From positions 8,905,009 to 8,969,008 of the forward strand of contig NW_024736071.1 of assembly GCF_018991925.1 (NCBI RefSeq): 64,000 bases of DNA, read 5' to 3'. Positions within the stretch are counted from its first letter, which is position 1. Every line of letters starts with the position of its first letter. This DNA comes from Homarus americanus. Taxonomy: Eukaryota > Arthropoda > Malacostraca > Decapoda > Nephropidae. Below the pieces are notes generated by a model, which had not been told where the DNA came from, ran no database searches, and was given only the letters and a program-made list of their open reading frames with translations. Positions 34,859-47,757 of the stretch are shown piece by piece. The translations under genes and the position numbers were made by a program.

Positions 34859-35126
34859 TCATGGCTTCTTGATAAACCTGTTGCCGGCCGTAACGGGTGT
34901 TATCAGGTCTTCAGCAATGAAGACCGCCCTGGTTGCCCAGAAGTCCTCCCCCCACATACTGCTCAGGGAACAGAAAACACGATGAGAAACCCCCGTCCCC
35001 CCGACTGATGCGCACCTTTCCTTGACAACAGAGATCCCGCGGTAGATCCGGATTCTATGGAGTCGTCGCTGAACTGTCCCAGTGGAGACCACAATCCTAG
35101 CGTCGTCTGCTGCTCTGGTCAGACTC
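34859..35126 (-). pseudogene. Tc1-type transposase N-terminal fragment
   Basis: A 77-residue frame beginning just upstream with SLTRAADDARIVVS and continuing TGTVQRRLHRIRIY. This matches the second helix-turn-helix of Tc1-group transposases (TVQRRLRRMGLY type), the domain that binds terminal repeats. The following residues are only loosely similar and the DDE core is not readable. The poly(A) end of the Jockey/I LINE at 35127 abuts it, so the LINE may have inserted into this gene. Confidence 0.5.
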
Positions 35127-35479
35127 TTTTTTTTTTTTTTTTTTTTTCTTAGGTAAAGGTGGGGAAAGGATGGAAGGCATGGTGGGGCTCAAGGCACAGC
35201 CAGACATGAGAGATGGAAAAGTCACAACATATAGTCGTGGGGGGGAAAGGTTGGAAAAGAAGTTTAATGAGTTAAACAGAGGGGGACGACACCCCTTGTT
35301 TTACATATTACAGAGTTTGTTGGCTAACTAAGCTAACCTAGGATTTAGAATGAGGTTGCACAATGGTTATTTTAGTAGACAATGACTAGATTGATTTTAC
35401 AATTACAAGTTTATTAACATCTTGTACTGTATTACGTTATGGACTCACTTGATTGTGACTTGTTAAATGTGAATTTATA

Positions 35480-38248
35480 TCATCTAAGTTTTAATCTAAG
35501 GTGGATCACTGTGGCGGACATAGATGGGTCGCGGGTTGGGTTGTTGTAGTGCGGGCAGACTCCGGAGCCAAAGGCGTGGGGTCTCCCTCCGTTGATGTCT
35601 TCCCTGCGTAAGTGGTCTGGGCTGTGAGGGTCGTCCAGGAGCTTGTCCCAAACCTTCTTCCCTAGGCGATGGAACCTGAAGTTGAGGGCCTCTGTTTTAT
35701 TTCTTAGGTGGATGGTTTCCACTGTCTCCTGGTAGGGTGGCGCTTGGCCACTGGCTGACCTCAAACACTTGCTTTGGAAGCTCTGTAGTTGTTGTAGTCT
35801 AGTCTTCCCGAGAGTGACGAGTGGTATAGATGGGTACTCCAACACAGGCCTCACCAGCGCCTTGTACAGGTGAACTTGTATCTTCTCAGGCATCAATTTA
35901 AAACGTTTTAATTTGGCTGCGGCGACTTTGGCTTTCTTTAGTCTGTCCTTCACGTGGGGAATGATGCCCGTCCGAGAAATGATGAGGCCGAGCAACCTGC
36001 CTTGTTTAGAGTACTCAATCTCTTCGTCGTCGATCATCAATGGGGCCGGCTTGAATTTGGCTATGGGTATGACCTCAAATTTCGTATTGTTTGTTTTTAT
36101 TTTCCATTTATTTTCATACTCCGAGATCTCCTCTATTGCCCGAGCAGTGAGTCGCGCCATCCTTGCTGTGGACCTTCCTGGGCAGGTGACGATCTGTGTT
36201 ACATCGTCGGCATACATGACGTACTCGCTGCCAACGATTGGGGGTGGCAGGTCAGCCGTGTAGAGTGTGTAAAGGGTTGATGAGAGACAGGAGGGAGCCC
36301 TGAGGCACGCCGCTCGATAGTGAGAATTCTTCTCCAAAATGTTCTTGCATCTTGATTTTGGCTCTGCGGTCCATAATGAAGTTGCACAGCAGGCGCGTCC
36401 GATTTTCGGGTAGCCCCAGTTGTATGATCTTATACTGCAGCCCTGCGTGCCAAACTTTGTCAAACGCCTTGCTGACGTCCCTCAGTACTATATTGCACTG
36501 CAGGCGGCCAGTCATGGCATTGGCGATCTGCTCATAGGCCTGAGCTATGGCGGTGGATGTGCCTTTGTACTGGCGGAAGCCGAACTGGCGGGGATTATGC
36601 ACGTCTTCGTCCTCCAGATACATCTGCAATTGCTTGTTGACTATTTTTCGAAGATTTTGGCAGGTACCTCTAGCAGCGATATTGGTCGAAAGTTTTCGAC
36701 TTTGTTTGGAGGCTTCCCTGCTTTTGGTATGAGGCGAATAACAGCGATTTTGAACATCTTAGGGAAGTATCCAGAGGCGAGGCAGGCGTTGCATATATGA
36801 GCAAGCCTCTCTATCATGTTGTCGGGGAGATGAGCCAGGATCTTCTTGTTAATGTGGCTTTGACCAGGTGATTTGTTTTTAAACTCTTTTACGACGGCTG
36901 ACACATCTGCAGGAACTATGCGCTCCGTCAGGTAGCTTCCGTCCACCAGTCTAGTGAAGTCAGTCCATGGGAGCGGCTGGAGCAGGTGCTGATGGTCCTG
37001 CAACTGACCTAAAATGTCCTCCTCAAACTCCCTGTCGAAGCCCTCGTTCTCCTGTTCACTAATGGTAAAGATCTTTCGTAAATATCGCCGATGTAGTTGT
37101 TCTTGGTTTTCTTCCTCGAATATTTTTACGTTGTTTTGGTCGAGCAGGTAAGGGACCGTGCTAGAGGTGGAACCCATCAGTCGCTTGATCCCTTTCCAGA
37201 ATGCAGCAGAATCGCGGTAATTGTTGGCTGCCTCCCACACCAAGGCGGCCCACTTTTGTTCATGTAGACGTTTGCTCTCGTGCTGGATGTCCGTCTGTAG
37301 CTGTCGGTACCGGTCTCTCAGCTCTTGCGTCCACCCGCGGATACTGGCTAGCTGTCTCACGTGAGCGTACTGGGCACTGAGCTGCCTCAGCTGGTGACTA
37401 GTGTGAGGATGGGGAATGGTCCTGTAACTGGTGGTCGGGATGTTGTTGTCCATCTCCGTCTTCACATCCTTATACCATTGTTCGACCGCGTCGTCGATGT
37501 CATTGGGGGTGGCTTCTTCCAGGTTTCTCCCCTGCTTGAGACTGAGAGACTCCTTGAAGGAGTCCCAGTCTGCCCGTTTGAGGTTTGACCTGATGTTGGC
37601 GGGGATCATAATGGGATTGGATGAGAGCGTCACGACGACTGGCAGGTGATCGCCGGTACTGATGGGTCCGGCGGTAACGTGCCTGTTCAGGACGGCCTCG
37701 TTGTTAGAGAGGATTATGTCGGGTGTTGTGGCACTGGCACGTCTGATCAATGTCGGGAAATCTGGCCCGAGGTGTTGCAGTTTTCCCCTTCTGATGTTGT
37801 CATACAGCGCCACACCGACGTTGTTCTCATTACCGTGTCCCAGTATGGCGTGGCGCGCATTTAAGTCCCCTATGATGTATGTTGGTTTTCTGTGGCGTAG
37901 CAACTGGTTTAGGTCTTGTTCGGGTAAGTAAGGGCGTCTGGGAGGTAGGTACATTGTGCATATGATAACAGGTCCCCTAGTTGTCTCCACCTGCACTCCC
38001 AGAACTGAATCCTCGAAGTCTGGCAACACTCTGTGACTCAGCCGTGACCTGATGGCCACAGCGACACCATCGTTCAGCTCACCCGTCATGTTCCTCTGGT
38101 ATACAGTGTAGCCAAAAATTTTCAGCTTACTTTCGTCCCTTATGCCAGTACTGTTTAACAGAATGATGTCTGGGTCTAATTGATAGTATAAGTTAGACAG
38201 TTCATTACGTCTATTAAGGGGACCGGTGTAGGACATTATGTTGGACAA
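35480..38248 (-). pseudogene. Jockey/I LINE ORF2: endonuclease plus reverse transcriptase
   Basis: A 535-residue frame (38248-36641) covers the endonuclease: DPDIILLNSTG, YIIGDLNARHAILG at about 124-137, ATTPDIILSN, STGDHLPVVV near 197-206. It then runs into RT with KSPGQSHINK and NFRPISLLEVPAKIFEK at the C-terminal end. 36629-36252, shifted, has QFGFRQYKGTSTA, LRDVSKAFDKVWH (catalytic Asp) and SSGVPQGS. From about 36270 to 35480, shifted again, comes YVMYADDVTQIV, the catalytic pair, then ALVRPVLEYPSIPL and the C-terminus. Two frameshifts are the main lesions. The position of the usual endonuclease Glu reads Asn (LLNSTG). Confidence 0.85.
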
Positions 38249-38259
38249 TTTTCATCCTG

Positions 38260-39900
38260 CTAACGACTGCCATTTCCGGAGACTGTGGCAGGGCGTCGCT
38301 TGAAGTGTTTGCTCGGCTTCTGCCATTTCTAGGGGACGGAACTTCTTAGCAGAACCTTCGGACATCTGCTTGTCCAGTCAATGGCGGGCCCTCCGAGCTT
38401 CTCGTCACCCGTGTACAGGAAGGTGTTCAGGTCCTGGACCGCCGTGTCGTAGTAATAATCAGCGGCCGCAGCAGCTCGAGGTCTTGTTCCTCTGTGGAGT
38501 GAGTCAGTCATCATCTGGTCGCAACCATTGACTGTGGATGCAGTCCGATGGTCTACTTGTCGTCACTGGGGAGTGCGTAGCAATGGGATCGCGGGCGGAT
38601 TACGGTGTCGTTGGGCTGTGATCCCCAGGGGACGACTGGCCACGTCGGTTGGGGTTATACTGACGGCTTTTGCCCTGGGTCAAGGAGGTTATGGTCTATT
38701 TCTGGCGTGGGTTGAGGTCGTCGATAAGTTGTTGAGTGGAGTTACTGCCTTAGGATTTCTTTTGAAGGACTTTAACCGGCTTATTTCAACAGGTACAATG
38801 TTGTTCCTGGTTAGTATCTCGTTGAGGTGTTTCGAATGAACCTGGATGAACCATGTTCATGTGATGGGCATGCAGGTAAAGACAAGTATAGAGTGGTGGC
38901 TTTGGACTCGTCAGCTGTGGAAGGGGGAACGCTCCTGATGCTCTCAGCCACTGCGTCCTCATGGCGCCCAGCTCAGTAACTTCACCCTGTTTTATTGGGT
39001 CCTCGATGGTTCTTATCTCCTGATTGGACTTCCATGGTCTCGCTGACATTGTTGAGCTTTGGGGAGTCTCAGCGAGTTTTCTTTAGAGCGTCTTTTGGGG
39101 TTGGCTGTAAGCCATGATCGTCGACTGGAGTGGTCCTTTCTGTAAGTGTTAAGAGATGTCCTGGTTTCTTTTGTTTGGTTATTTCGGTCAGTTTCTTCTC
39201 CTGATTCTTGAAGTGCCTGTTTCCTGACCAGGCAGGTGGCAAGGTCATAATGGTCACACTCGCAGACGGCACTTTTTTATGGTGCTACGGCAGTCTTTGG
39301 CAAGTGCTGATCAGATGAACACTCAGAGCATATGACCCCTTGCATGGGGCAGTTCTTGGTCATGGTCATTGTATTTATAGCACTTCATACATTGTTGATG
39401 GATGGGCGTATAGCACTACATTTCTATTTGGTGGGATGAGATGGAAGTGCCATATGCATAGAGGCCCCTTCTCCTTCTATTCTTTTGCATCAGTTGTGTC
39501 TGCAAAGCGAACATGATTATATTATGGGCATACATAGGATACCACCTCCACAACCTTGACATAGTTTTGCTTTTGTATTTCATCTCTTATTTCTTCTGCG
39601 TTATTTTTCACTACATCTTTGTCCAAACTTCTTACATACAAGGGGTGAGCTTGGCGCCGTATTCCCGTGGGGACAATGACCTCGTAACCGTTGGTTTCAT
39701 TTTGTCCATGGCACTACATAAGTAGTTTATCAGCATCTTCATCTGTTTCTGTGAGGGATGATGTAACCATCTCTCAGATCCACAAGTCTTCTATTTATTC
39801 TCACCCTTAGGTCGCTCTTTTTGCCTTTTAGCCTATCGAAGACCCCTGGGTCGGGGTTCCGGAAGATCTTCACTCTCACTTTGGCTGGTCAGTAACATAC
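38260..39900 (-). pseudogene. Jockey/I LINE ORF1 (gag-like), decayed
   Basis: Readable pieces on the minus strand: AMDKMKPT near 39700, a basic region, then YAYGTSISSHQIE near 39440. Next, QCMKCYKYNDHD near 39385 and, one frame over, CPMQGVICSECSSDQH near 39330. These Cys/His groups fit CCHC zinc knuckles, which bind element RNA. Downstream to 38260 the sequence is polar and full of stops. ORF1 is far more damaged than ORF2. Confidence 0.55.
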
Positions 39901-39905
39901 ATATG

Positions 39906-40929
39906 AATGAATGAATGAAAATTCTGCCTAATCTGTCCACCTCAGCTAAACCCCGTAGTGCCGCTCCTTGTCACTTGCTGGGCGAGAGTAGGAGCAGGTC
40001 TAGGGGTAGGGTGAACAGACAATCCCTGACAGGGGGAGCCCTGGCCAAGCCCTAACACCCCTAGCAGTGACAGGTTTATGAAGCACTCATCAGTCCTAAC
40101 AGAAAATGTTGCCCACCCTGCCATCTCCCATTCAGCAGTCGCAAGGGAGGGCCCCCACTTGGGGCTCTGCCCGCAGGGTTCATAATCATTACAGCAGCAG
40201 GGACTCCTAGGCGAAAAGGATGGGATGAGGAAGAAGCAGTGTACAAGAATAATATGTCCATGTACAACTACATGATAAAGCAGTCAGAACGGACCCAACG
40301 CGAAAAACAAGGCAGACAGTCGTAACGGTCAGCGATTTGAACTGAGCAGGGAGCGACGCCTTGCACGTCAGCTCGCTATGAAGGTTGGTTGCGTCAAACC
40401 ACTGTAACCAACACCGCATTGTCGATCTCACTGATACTTTACCTGGCGTTACGCATGCCGACGAATTGCCTTCTCTGGGAGATATTGTGGTGTTGGTATC
40501 CCAACCCATGGTTGTAGTTGGTGGAATGACCGAACGGCTGCTGTATGGCCACGTCATAACCTTGGATAAATTAAAGGTTATGGTGAATGGCATTAATTGT
40601 CCCTACAATCATCATTTCCATATTACAAGAAACTATCGTGTGCAGTGAGACTGGCATCATTAATACTGTAAAAGCAATAGGCGAGGGACAATATACCCAC
40701 TACCACCAGTCTCTATTATGAACCTCTCTACTAAGAATAATATGTTTCATATAATATCTGTCCTCCCAGCACTCACCTACAAGATATATTATCACTGACA
40801 AGTGGTGTAGTTCAAAGTGTAGGAGCACATTGACACGCTCTAAAATGAATTGTTCCCATTATTCAGATTGGGTAGCAGATACAATGTGTGTTCGTTTTTT
40901 GTATTAAAAGTGTGTTTGTAACATATAGG
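39906..40929. other. Unassigned, faint coding-like stretch
   Basis: 40195-40300 on the plus strand reads as a charged helical segment (EEEAVYKNNMSMYNYM, KQSERTQREKQ) that then meets stops. I do not recognise the family. 40386-40648 is an open frame with no known domain. Nothing else seen. Confidence 0.35.
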
Positions 40930-42354
40930 GAACAGATTTTGGACCCCTCGTAAATTTATTTACAAAATCATTAGACACCGGTGTTGTGCCAGACTTGTGG
41001 AAGCAGGCAAATGTAATACCCATATTCAGTATGCAGACAGAGCATCAGCGTCAAATTACCGCCGATCAGTTTGACGTCAGTAGGGGAAATTTCTTGAATC
41101 AATTTGAGCAGATAGCATCCGATAGCATCTAGAAAAACAAATTAATCTACGACTCTCATGGGTTTACAAAGGGGAAAATCTTGTCTAAAAAATCTGCTGA
41201 CGTTTTTTATAAGTCTCGAGGTAGTAGATAATGACAAAATTACGTTGTTATTTATTTAGACTTACAAAGCATTTGACAGAGTACCGCATCAGAGGCTTTG
41301 AGAAAAATTATGGCTCATGGTATCGAGGGAAAGTTAATTGGATAAAAATCATGGTCACGATAGGAACGCAGAGGGTCAGCGAGATGGTGTTAAATCTGAG
41401 TGGGGGCCGTGTAACCAGTGTTCCCAGGGCCAGTACTAGGCTCACTCTGTTCATAATCTACATAAACGATCTAGATACTGGGATCAGCGTGACATAAGCA
41501 GCGGATGACACCAAAATAGGGGCGGTAGATTAATTCAGGCAGGATGCAAATGCATTACAGTAGGATCTAAATAAACTGCAGGGGTGGCCTGAAAAATGGC
41601 AAATGAAATTCAACACCAAAGTGCGTAGCGTGCTTATATTGGAAGAACAAATACTGATAATGTGTATAGCCTTAACAACATCAACCCAGAGAAGTCGATT
41701 TGAAAGAGACCTAGGGTACTTGTAAGCCCGGACCTACGGCCTAGAAAACAGTGCGTTAATGTTCAATTAAGGGCAAACAGAGTATTGGGTTTTATATCTA
41801 GAAGTAAGTAACAAGAGTGCAGAGGTCTTATTGCAACTATATCTTGCGCTAGTCAGGGCTAACTCGATTATCGTTCAGTTCTGGTGCCCTTTATTATAGA
41901 ATGGATATAAATTCACTTGTAGTTGGTGCGAAGAATGACAAAATGATTCCGGGACTTAGAGCCTTCATATCAGGATGGGTTAAAGAACTTAACTTGCATT
42001 CTAGAAAGACGAAGAGGGGGAGATATGATAGAAGTTATTTAAGTGAGTGAAAGGAATCAAAAGGGATATAGATAAAGTTCTTATAATATCCGGAGCAGGA
42101 TAGGACTCGGAGCAACGGTTCAGGTTGGATAAGTTTGGGTTTAGGAGGGAGATAGGAAAACTGGTTCACAAATAGGTGGTGGACGGGTGGAACAAGCTTA
42201 GCAACTTTGTAGTAAGTGCGAACTCTAAAAGTTTCAAAAGAGGTATAGATTCATGGATGATAGAGAGTGGTAGTAACTTTCAACAGGAGCTACCATGCAC
42301 AGGCCAACCGGCCTATTGGAGACTCCTTATTTTCTTATGTTCTTATGTTCTTAT
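40930..42354 (+). mobile_element. CR1-type LINE, copy 3, 5' truncated
   Basis: It starts at GAACAGATT/GGACCCCTCG, corresponding to the RT fingers of the other copies, and ends with TTCTTATG repeats at 42330-42354. The Asp-bearing KAFDRVPHQR equivalent lies near 41265-41295. FADD has become AADD (GCGGATGAC preceded by GCA) near 41500. Single-base deletions are frequent, so no long frame remains. It is the most decayed of the five CR1 copies. Confidence 0.85.
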
Positions 42355-42712
42355 ATAAGTAATTTATATCTCCTAAGACATAACATTTTATATTCCTATC
42401 ATCATACTATGTAATATGACTCGAAACGGAAGAGTTCACTATAAACGTTTTATGTCCTATCTTTATGCACAGCAGCATTTGTTTTGTATGAATAGAGATA
42501 TTTAAAACGTTGAAAGTATAGTGAGGTAGACATGAGTGAGTGATCGAGGCATTGTGTTTTAACTACTAAATATTTTTATATTAAAAGCTTAGTAAAAAAA
42601 TACCAACCATTTTACCATTGATCATCGGTAAATTTGGTAGTTCATAGAAGATATACACAAAGACACGACATAAAATGAATTGTTCACATAATCGTGGTTT
42701 CTGGCATATGCC
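42355..42712. other. Unassigned AT-rich sequence
   Basis: Short AT-rich spacer between CR1 copy 3 and the RTE-like fragment. No feature. Confidence 0.5.
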
Positions 42713-43345
42713 ATGTGTGGTCGTGCGTGCGGTGGCCCGACGGTGCCACAGAACCGCATTAGCCTGTCTCTGATTCAGCTACACATCCACCATCCATTCA
42801 GGTTAATAGTACTACCCTCTCTAATGTTACCAACTTTCAGTATCTTAGCTCCCACATGTCCACCTTGGGCGGACATCGATGAAGAGATTCAACATCGGAT
42901 CAGATGTGCATCTCAAGCCTTTGGCAGACTCCATACCCGTGTCTTTAGCTGTGGGGAGTTGAAATCATCTACAAAGCTGCACGTATATCGAACAGTGATC
43001 CTTCCCACTCTGCTCTATGGCAACGAGATATGGGTCACATACAAGATGCACCCCAAGGCACTTCAAAACTTTCACCAACATAGTCTTCGTTCCATCCTCC
43101 GAGTTCACTGGGGAAGACAAACAACAAATGACAGTATTAACGCTGACACCAATTGTAGGAGCACTAGATGTAGCCTTCCACACGTGCAACATCTGTGGAC
43201 GGCCCTGCTGATCCCATATCGGTCTCAAGTCATCTCAGCACTCACCAACGAAGGTGACATCATTAACAACTTATATTATTGTATCATAGCTGGATGATCG
43301 TCATACTCGATTCCGAGTGACAGCAAAGTAGTAGATAGTCGACCA
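42713..43345 (+). mobile_element. RTE-like LINE, copy 2, 3' fragment
   Basis: The 194-residue frame contains DIDEEIQHRIRCASQAFGRL, KLHVYRTVILPTLLYGNEIW and FHQHSLRSILRVHWG. This is the same post-RT region as 31687-31238 on the other strand. After a deletion it ends in the shared 3' sequence CGATTCCGAGTGACAGCAAA and GTAGTAG near 43335. The RT core is absent (5' truncation). Confidence 0.8.
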
Positions 43346-43360
43346 TCACCCGGGCTGGAT

Positions 43361-44508
43361 CATAAGAAGAAGAACATGAGAAAATAGAGGTCTACAATAG
43401 GCCGGTTGGCATGTGCATGGCAGCTCCTGTCGAGAGTTACTACCACTCTCTATCATCCATGAATCTATCTAGCCTCCTTTTAAAACTCTCCAGCGTTCCA
43501 GCACTTACTACAAAGTTGCTAAGCTTGTTCCACTCGTCCACCACCCTATTCGTGAACCAGTTCCTTCCTATCCCTCCTAAACCAAAACTTATCCCCTTAA
43601 ATCCGTTGTATGGAGTCCTATCCTGCTCGGATATTATAAGAACTTTATCTATATCCTTTATTGATTCCTTTCACTCACTTAAATACTATCATATCTCCCC
43701 GCACTCTTCGTCTTTCTAGAATGCAAGTTAAGTTTCTTTAACCTATCCTGATATGGAAGGTTTCTAAGTCCCGAATCATTTTGTCATTCTTGCTACCGAC
43801 TCTAGTGAATTTATATCCATTCTATAATAAGGGCACAGAACTGAACCGCATAATCGAGTGCGGCCTGACTAGCGCAAGATATAGTTGCAATAAGACCTCT
43901 GCACTCTTGTTACTTACACTTCTAGATATAAACCCAATACTCTGTTTGCCTTATTTCGAACATTAACGCACTGTTTTCTAGGCCGTAGGTCCGGCTTCAA
44001 AGTACCCTAGGTCTCTTTCACAAGTCGACTTCTCTGGTTGATGTTAAGGCTGTATACATTATCATTGTTCTTCCAATATTAAGTACGCTGCACTTGCTGG
44101 TGTTGAATTTCATTTGCATTTTCCAGGCCACCCTGCAGTTATTTAGATCCTACTGTAATGCATTTGCATCCTGCCCTGAATTAATCTACCGCTATTTTGG
44201 TGTCATCCGCAAACTTGCTTATGTCACTGCTGATCAGTATCTAGATCGTTTATGTAGATTATGAACAAGTGAGCCTAGTACTGACCCCTGGGAACCCCAC
44301 TGGTTACACGGCCCCACTCAGATTTAACACCATCTACGCTGACCCTCTGCTATCGGTGAGCCATGATTTTATCAATTTAAAACTTTCCCTCGATACCATG
44401 AGCCTTAATTTTTCTCAAGCCTCTGATGTGGTACTCTGTCAAATGCTTAAGTCTAAATAAATAACATCGTAATTATCGTCATTATCTACTACCTCGAAGA
44501 CTTTCCTG
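43361..44508 (-). mobile_element. CR1-type LINE, copy 4, 5' truncated
   Basis: Its 3' repeat (CATAAGAAGAAGAACATGAG) starts at 43361, 16-26 bases after the RTE-like 3' end. Sequence parallels copies 1 and 5 through the post-RT region, the FADD segment near 44205, and the AFDRVPHQ region, ending at 44508. Numerous one- or two-base deletions relative to copy 5 destroy the frame. Confidence 0.85.
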
Positions 44509-44689
44509 ATGGTGAAGAGGCTGTGTACTGGAAGAGAAAGACTTAGGCAAGGCTGCTTCCCTATTTACCACGAGGGCTAGCCAGAGGCAACAGCTGAAAG
44601 CGAGAGGAAGCAAGCAGTGCTTACACCTTAACACTAACATAATGCTACTACACTAGATGCATTACACCGCCCTGTGTGCACATTTACAT

Positions 44690-45360
44690 ACCAATCGACA
44701 TGTAATACCATCAATCATCACTATACATAACACCATCCATCATCACTACCTATAACACCATCTATCATCACTATACTTAACACCATCCATCATCACTATA
44801 CTTAACACCATCAATCATCACTATACTTAACACCATCCATCATCACTATATTTAACACTACCCATCATCACTATACTTAACATCCATCATCACTATACAT
44901 AACACCCATCATCACTACATATAACACCATCCATCATCACTATACTTAATACCATCCATCATCACTACATATAACATATCCACCATCTTTACACCACCAT
45001 CATCACTATACTTAACACCACCCATCATCACTACATATAACACCACCATCATCACTATACTTAACACCACCCATCATCACTATACTTAACACCACCCATC
45101 ATCACTATATATAACCACCCATCATCACTATACTTGTATCATTTAACACCATCATCATCACTACATATAACACCATCCATCATCACTATGTAACACCATC
45201 CATCATCACTATACTTAACACCATCCATCATCACTATACTTAACACCATCCATCATCACTACATATAACACCATCCATCATCACTATACTTAACACCATC
45301 CATCTTCACTGTACTTAACACCACCCATCATCACTACACTTAAACTGTCATCACTACAGT
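44690..45360. repeat. 25-bp tandem array (ACCATCCATCATCACTATACTTAAC)
   Basis: About 27 units, alternating CTATACTTAAC and CTACATATAAC variants, with shortened units lacking the second CATC. Confidence 0.92.
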
Positions 45361-45634
45361 AATAAACTGAGCATAAGTTTTTACTAAATTGAGAAGTTCC
45401 AATCTTCATTAATTATATTTACAGTAGGAATGGTGAAATTTTGAATTAGCCTCAGTGGGGTGCTGTAAGTCTGGGTCAGTATTAATATAATGACGCCCAA
45501 AAGTACAACAGATAACACAGTCTGCTGTATCTATTGTACTTTATGGGACCTTGATCCACACGTTTATGATATCGTATAATACAAATACGATTTGAGTATT
45601 TTTATTGTTACATTACACGTGTTACGAAGAGGTG

Positions 45635-47757
45635 TGTTGCCAGAAACGCCTCTCGTGTTGCAGCCACACCCCTCTCGTAGCGTTGTGGCAGCACACCTCT
45701 CCCCGTAGCGTTGGGGCAGCACACCTCTCTTGTAGAGTTGCGGCGGCACCTCTCTAGCGATGTTATGGCAGCACACTCTCTTGTAGGCGGCCGCACACCT
45801 CTCTCGTAGCGGGCGACGCACCTCTCTCGTAGCGTTGCAGCCGCACTCCTCTCTCTCGTAACGTTGCAGCCCGCGCCTCTCGTAGCGTTGCGGCCGCCTC
45901 TCGTAGCGGGGCGGCCACCTCTCTTGTAGCGTTGCAGCCCGCCTCTCTCATAGCGTTGCGGCGCGCCCTCTCGTACCCGTTGCAGCCTCACACCTCTCTC
46001 GTAGCGTTGCGGCGCATCACTCTCACGTAGCGTTGCGTCGCACACCTCCCTCATAGCGTTGCAGCCGCTGCCTCTCTTGTAGCGTTGCGGCAGCACTCCT
46101 CTCTCATAGTGTTGCAGCCGCACACCTCAGTAGCGTTGCAGCCGCACGCCTCTCTGTAGCGTTGCAGCACTTCTTGGTGCATTGAGGCCGCACACCTCTA
46201 TCATGTGAGGCCGACACACCTCTCTCGTGCGTTGAGGCCGCACACCTCTCTTGGAGCGTTTAGGCAGCACACCTCTCAAGTAGCGGAGCGGACGCTCACC
46301 TCTCTTGTAGCGTTGGCGCACACCTCTCTTGCTGCGTTGAGGCTGCACACCTCTCTCGGTGCATTGAGGCCGCACACCTCTCTCATTGCGTTGCAGCCAC
46401 ACACCTCTCTTGGTGCGTTGAGGTCGCACACCTCTCTCGGTGCGTTGAGGCCGCACACCTCTCTACTAAGCGGGCGGCCGCGCACGCCTCTATCGAGTGT
46501 TGAGGCCGCCTCTCTATGGCGGGCGGCGTACACCTCTCTCGTGGCCCGGGCTGACCTGCACCTCTCGTGGCGGGCAGCCGCACCCTCTCTCGGTGCGTTG
46601 AGGCTGCACACGTCTCTAATGGCGGAGCGCCGCACACCCTCTCTCGTAGCGAGGCGGCCCGTACACCTCTCTCGTAGCCTGAGCGGCCACCTCTCTCGTG
46701 GCGGGCGGCTGTACACCTCTCGTAGTGTTGAGGGCCGCACACCTCTCTCTCGTAGCGGGCGGCGCGCACCGCCTCTCTCTGTGGCGTTAAGGCGCACACC
46801 TCTCTCCAATGTGCTGAGGTCGCACACCTCTCTCGGTGCGTTGAGGCCACATTCTCTAGTAGGGTTGTGGCAGCACACACCTCTCTTGGTGGGTTGAGGC
46901 CGCACACCTCTCTAATGTGGGACGCACACCTCTCTCTTGGCGTTGAGGCAACACACCTCTCTCGGTGCGTTGACACACCTCTCTAGTAGCCAGGCGGCCG
47001 CACACGCCTCTCTCATAGGGTTGAGGCCGCACACCTCTCCTAGGTGCCTTGAGGCCGCACACTCTCTCATAGCGAGCGGCCGCACACCCTCTCGGTGTGT
47101 TGAGGCCGCACACACCTCTCTCGTAGCAGTGGCGCACACCTCTCTCGGTGCGGTGAGGCGCACCTCTCCAGTGCGCTGAGTAGCACACCTCTCTCGGTGC
47201 GTTGAGGCCGCACACCTCTCTAGTAGGGCAACCGCACACGCCTCTCGTAGCGTTGAGGCAAACACCTCTCTGGTGCATTGAGGCCACCTCTCGTGGTTGA
47301 GGCCGCACCTCTCTAGGCATTGAGGCCGCACACTCTCGTAGCGTTGAGGCCACACACCTCTCTGTGGAGCAGCACTTTGCTTGAGGCACCTGGAGTCACT
47401 TGAGTGAGCCGCACACTCTCTCGTAGCGTTGAGGCCACACACCTCTCCCGTAGTGGGCGCCGCCCCTCTCTCGTGGCGTTGAGCCACCTCTCTGGTGCGT
47501 TGCGGCCTGCCTCTCTCGTAGTGAGACACACCTCTCTAGGTGCTGAGGCCCTCTCTCTGTTGAGGCACACACCTCCCGAGTGGAGCGGCCGCACACTTTC
47601 TCTCGTAGCATTGAGGTCGCACACCTCTCTCGTAGTGGAACGGCCGTACACCTCTCTCGTAGTGGAACGGCCGCACCTCTCTGTGAGGGTGGTGGGTTTG
47701 TTGGGTTGTGTGGTACACCTCTCTCGTAGTGGAACGGCCGCACACCTCTCTCGTAGT
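45635..47757. repeat. 27-bp GC-rich, CpG-rich minisatellite
   Basis: About 75-80 units of roughly 27 bases combining CACACCTCTCTC with GTAGCGTTGCGGCCG (left part) or GGTGCGTTGAGGCCG (right part). Many units lack one to several bases, so every frame is locally open and gives Arg/Cys- or Ser/Leu-rich pseudo-proteins on both strands. No gene. GC content contrasts sharply with the AT-rich surroundings. Confidence 0.93.

Larger units (their letters stand above)
35127..39905 (-). mobile_element. Jockey/I-type LINE, nearly full length
   Basis: The element ends in a 22-base poly(A) (poly(T) at about 35127-35148). Upstream come a 330-bp 3' UTR, ORF2 (endonuclease and RT, 38248 to 35480) and a decayed ORF1 with zinc-knuckle motifs up to about 39900. 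It is the longest and best conserved element in the window. Its 5' limit is not defined by a repeat or target duplication that I can see. Confidence 0.8.
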
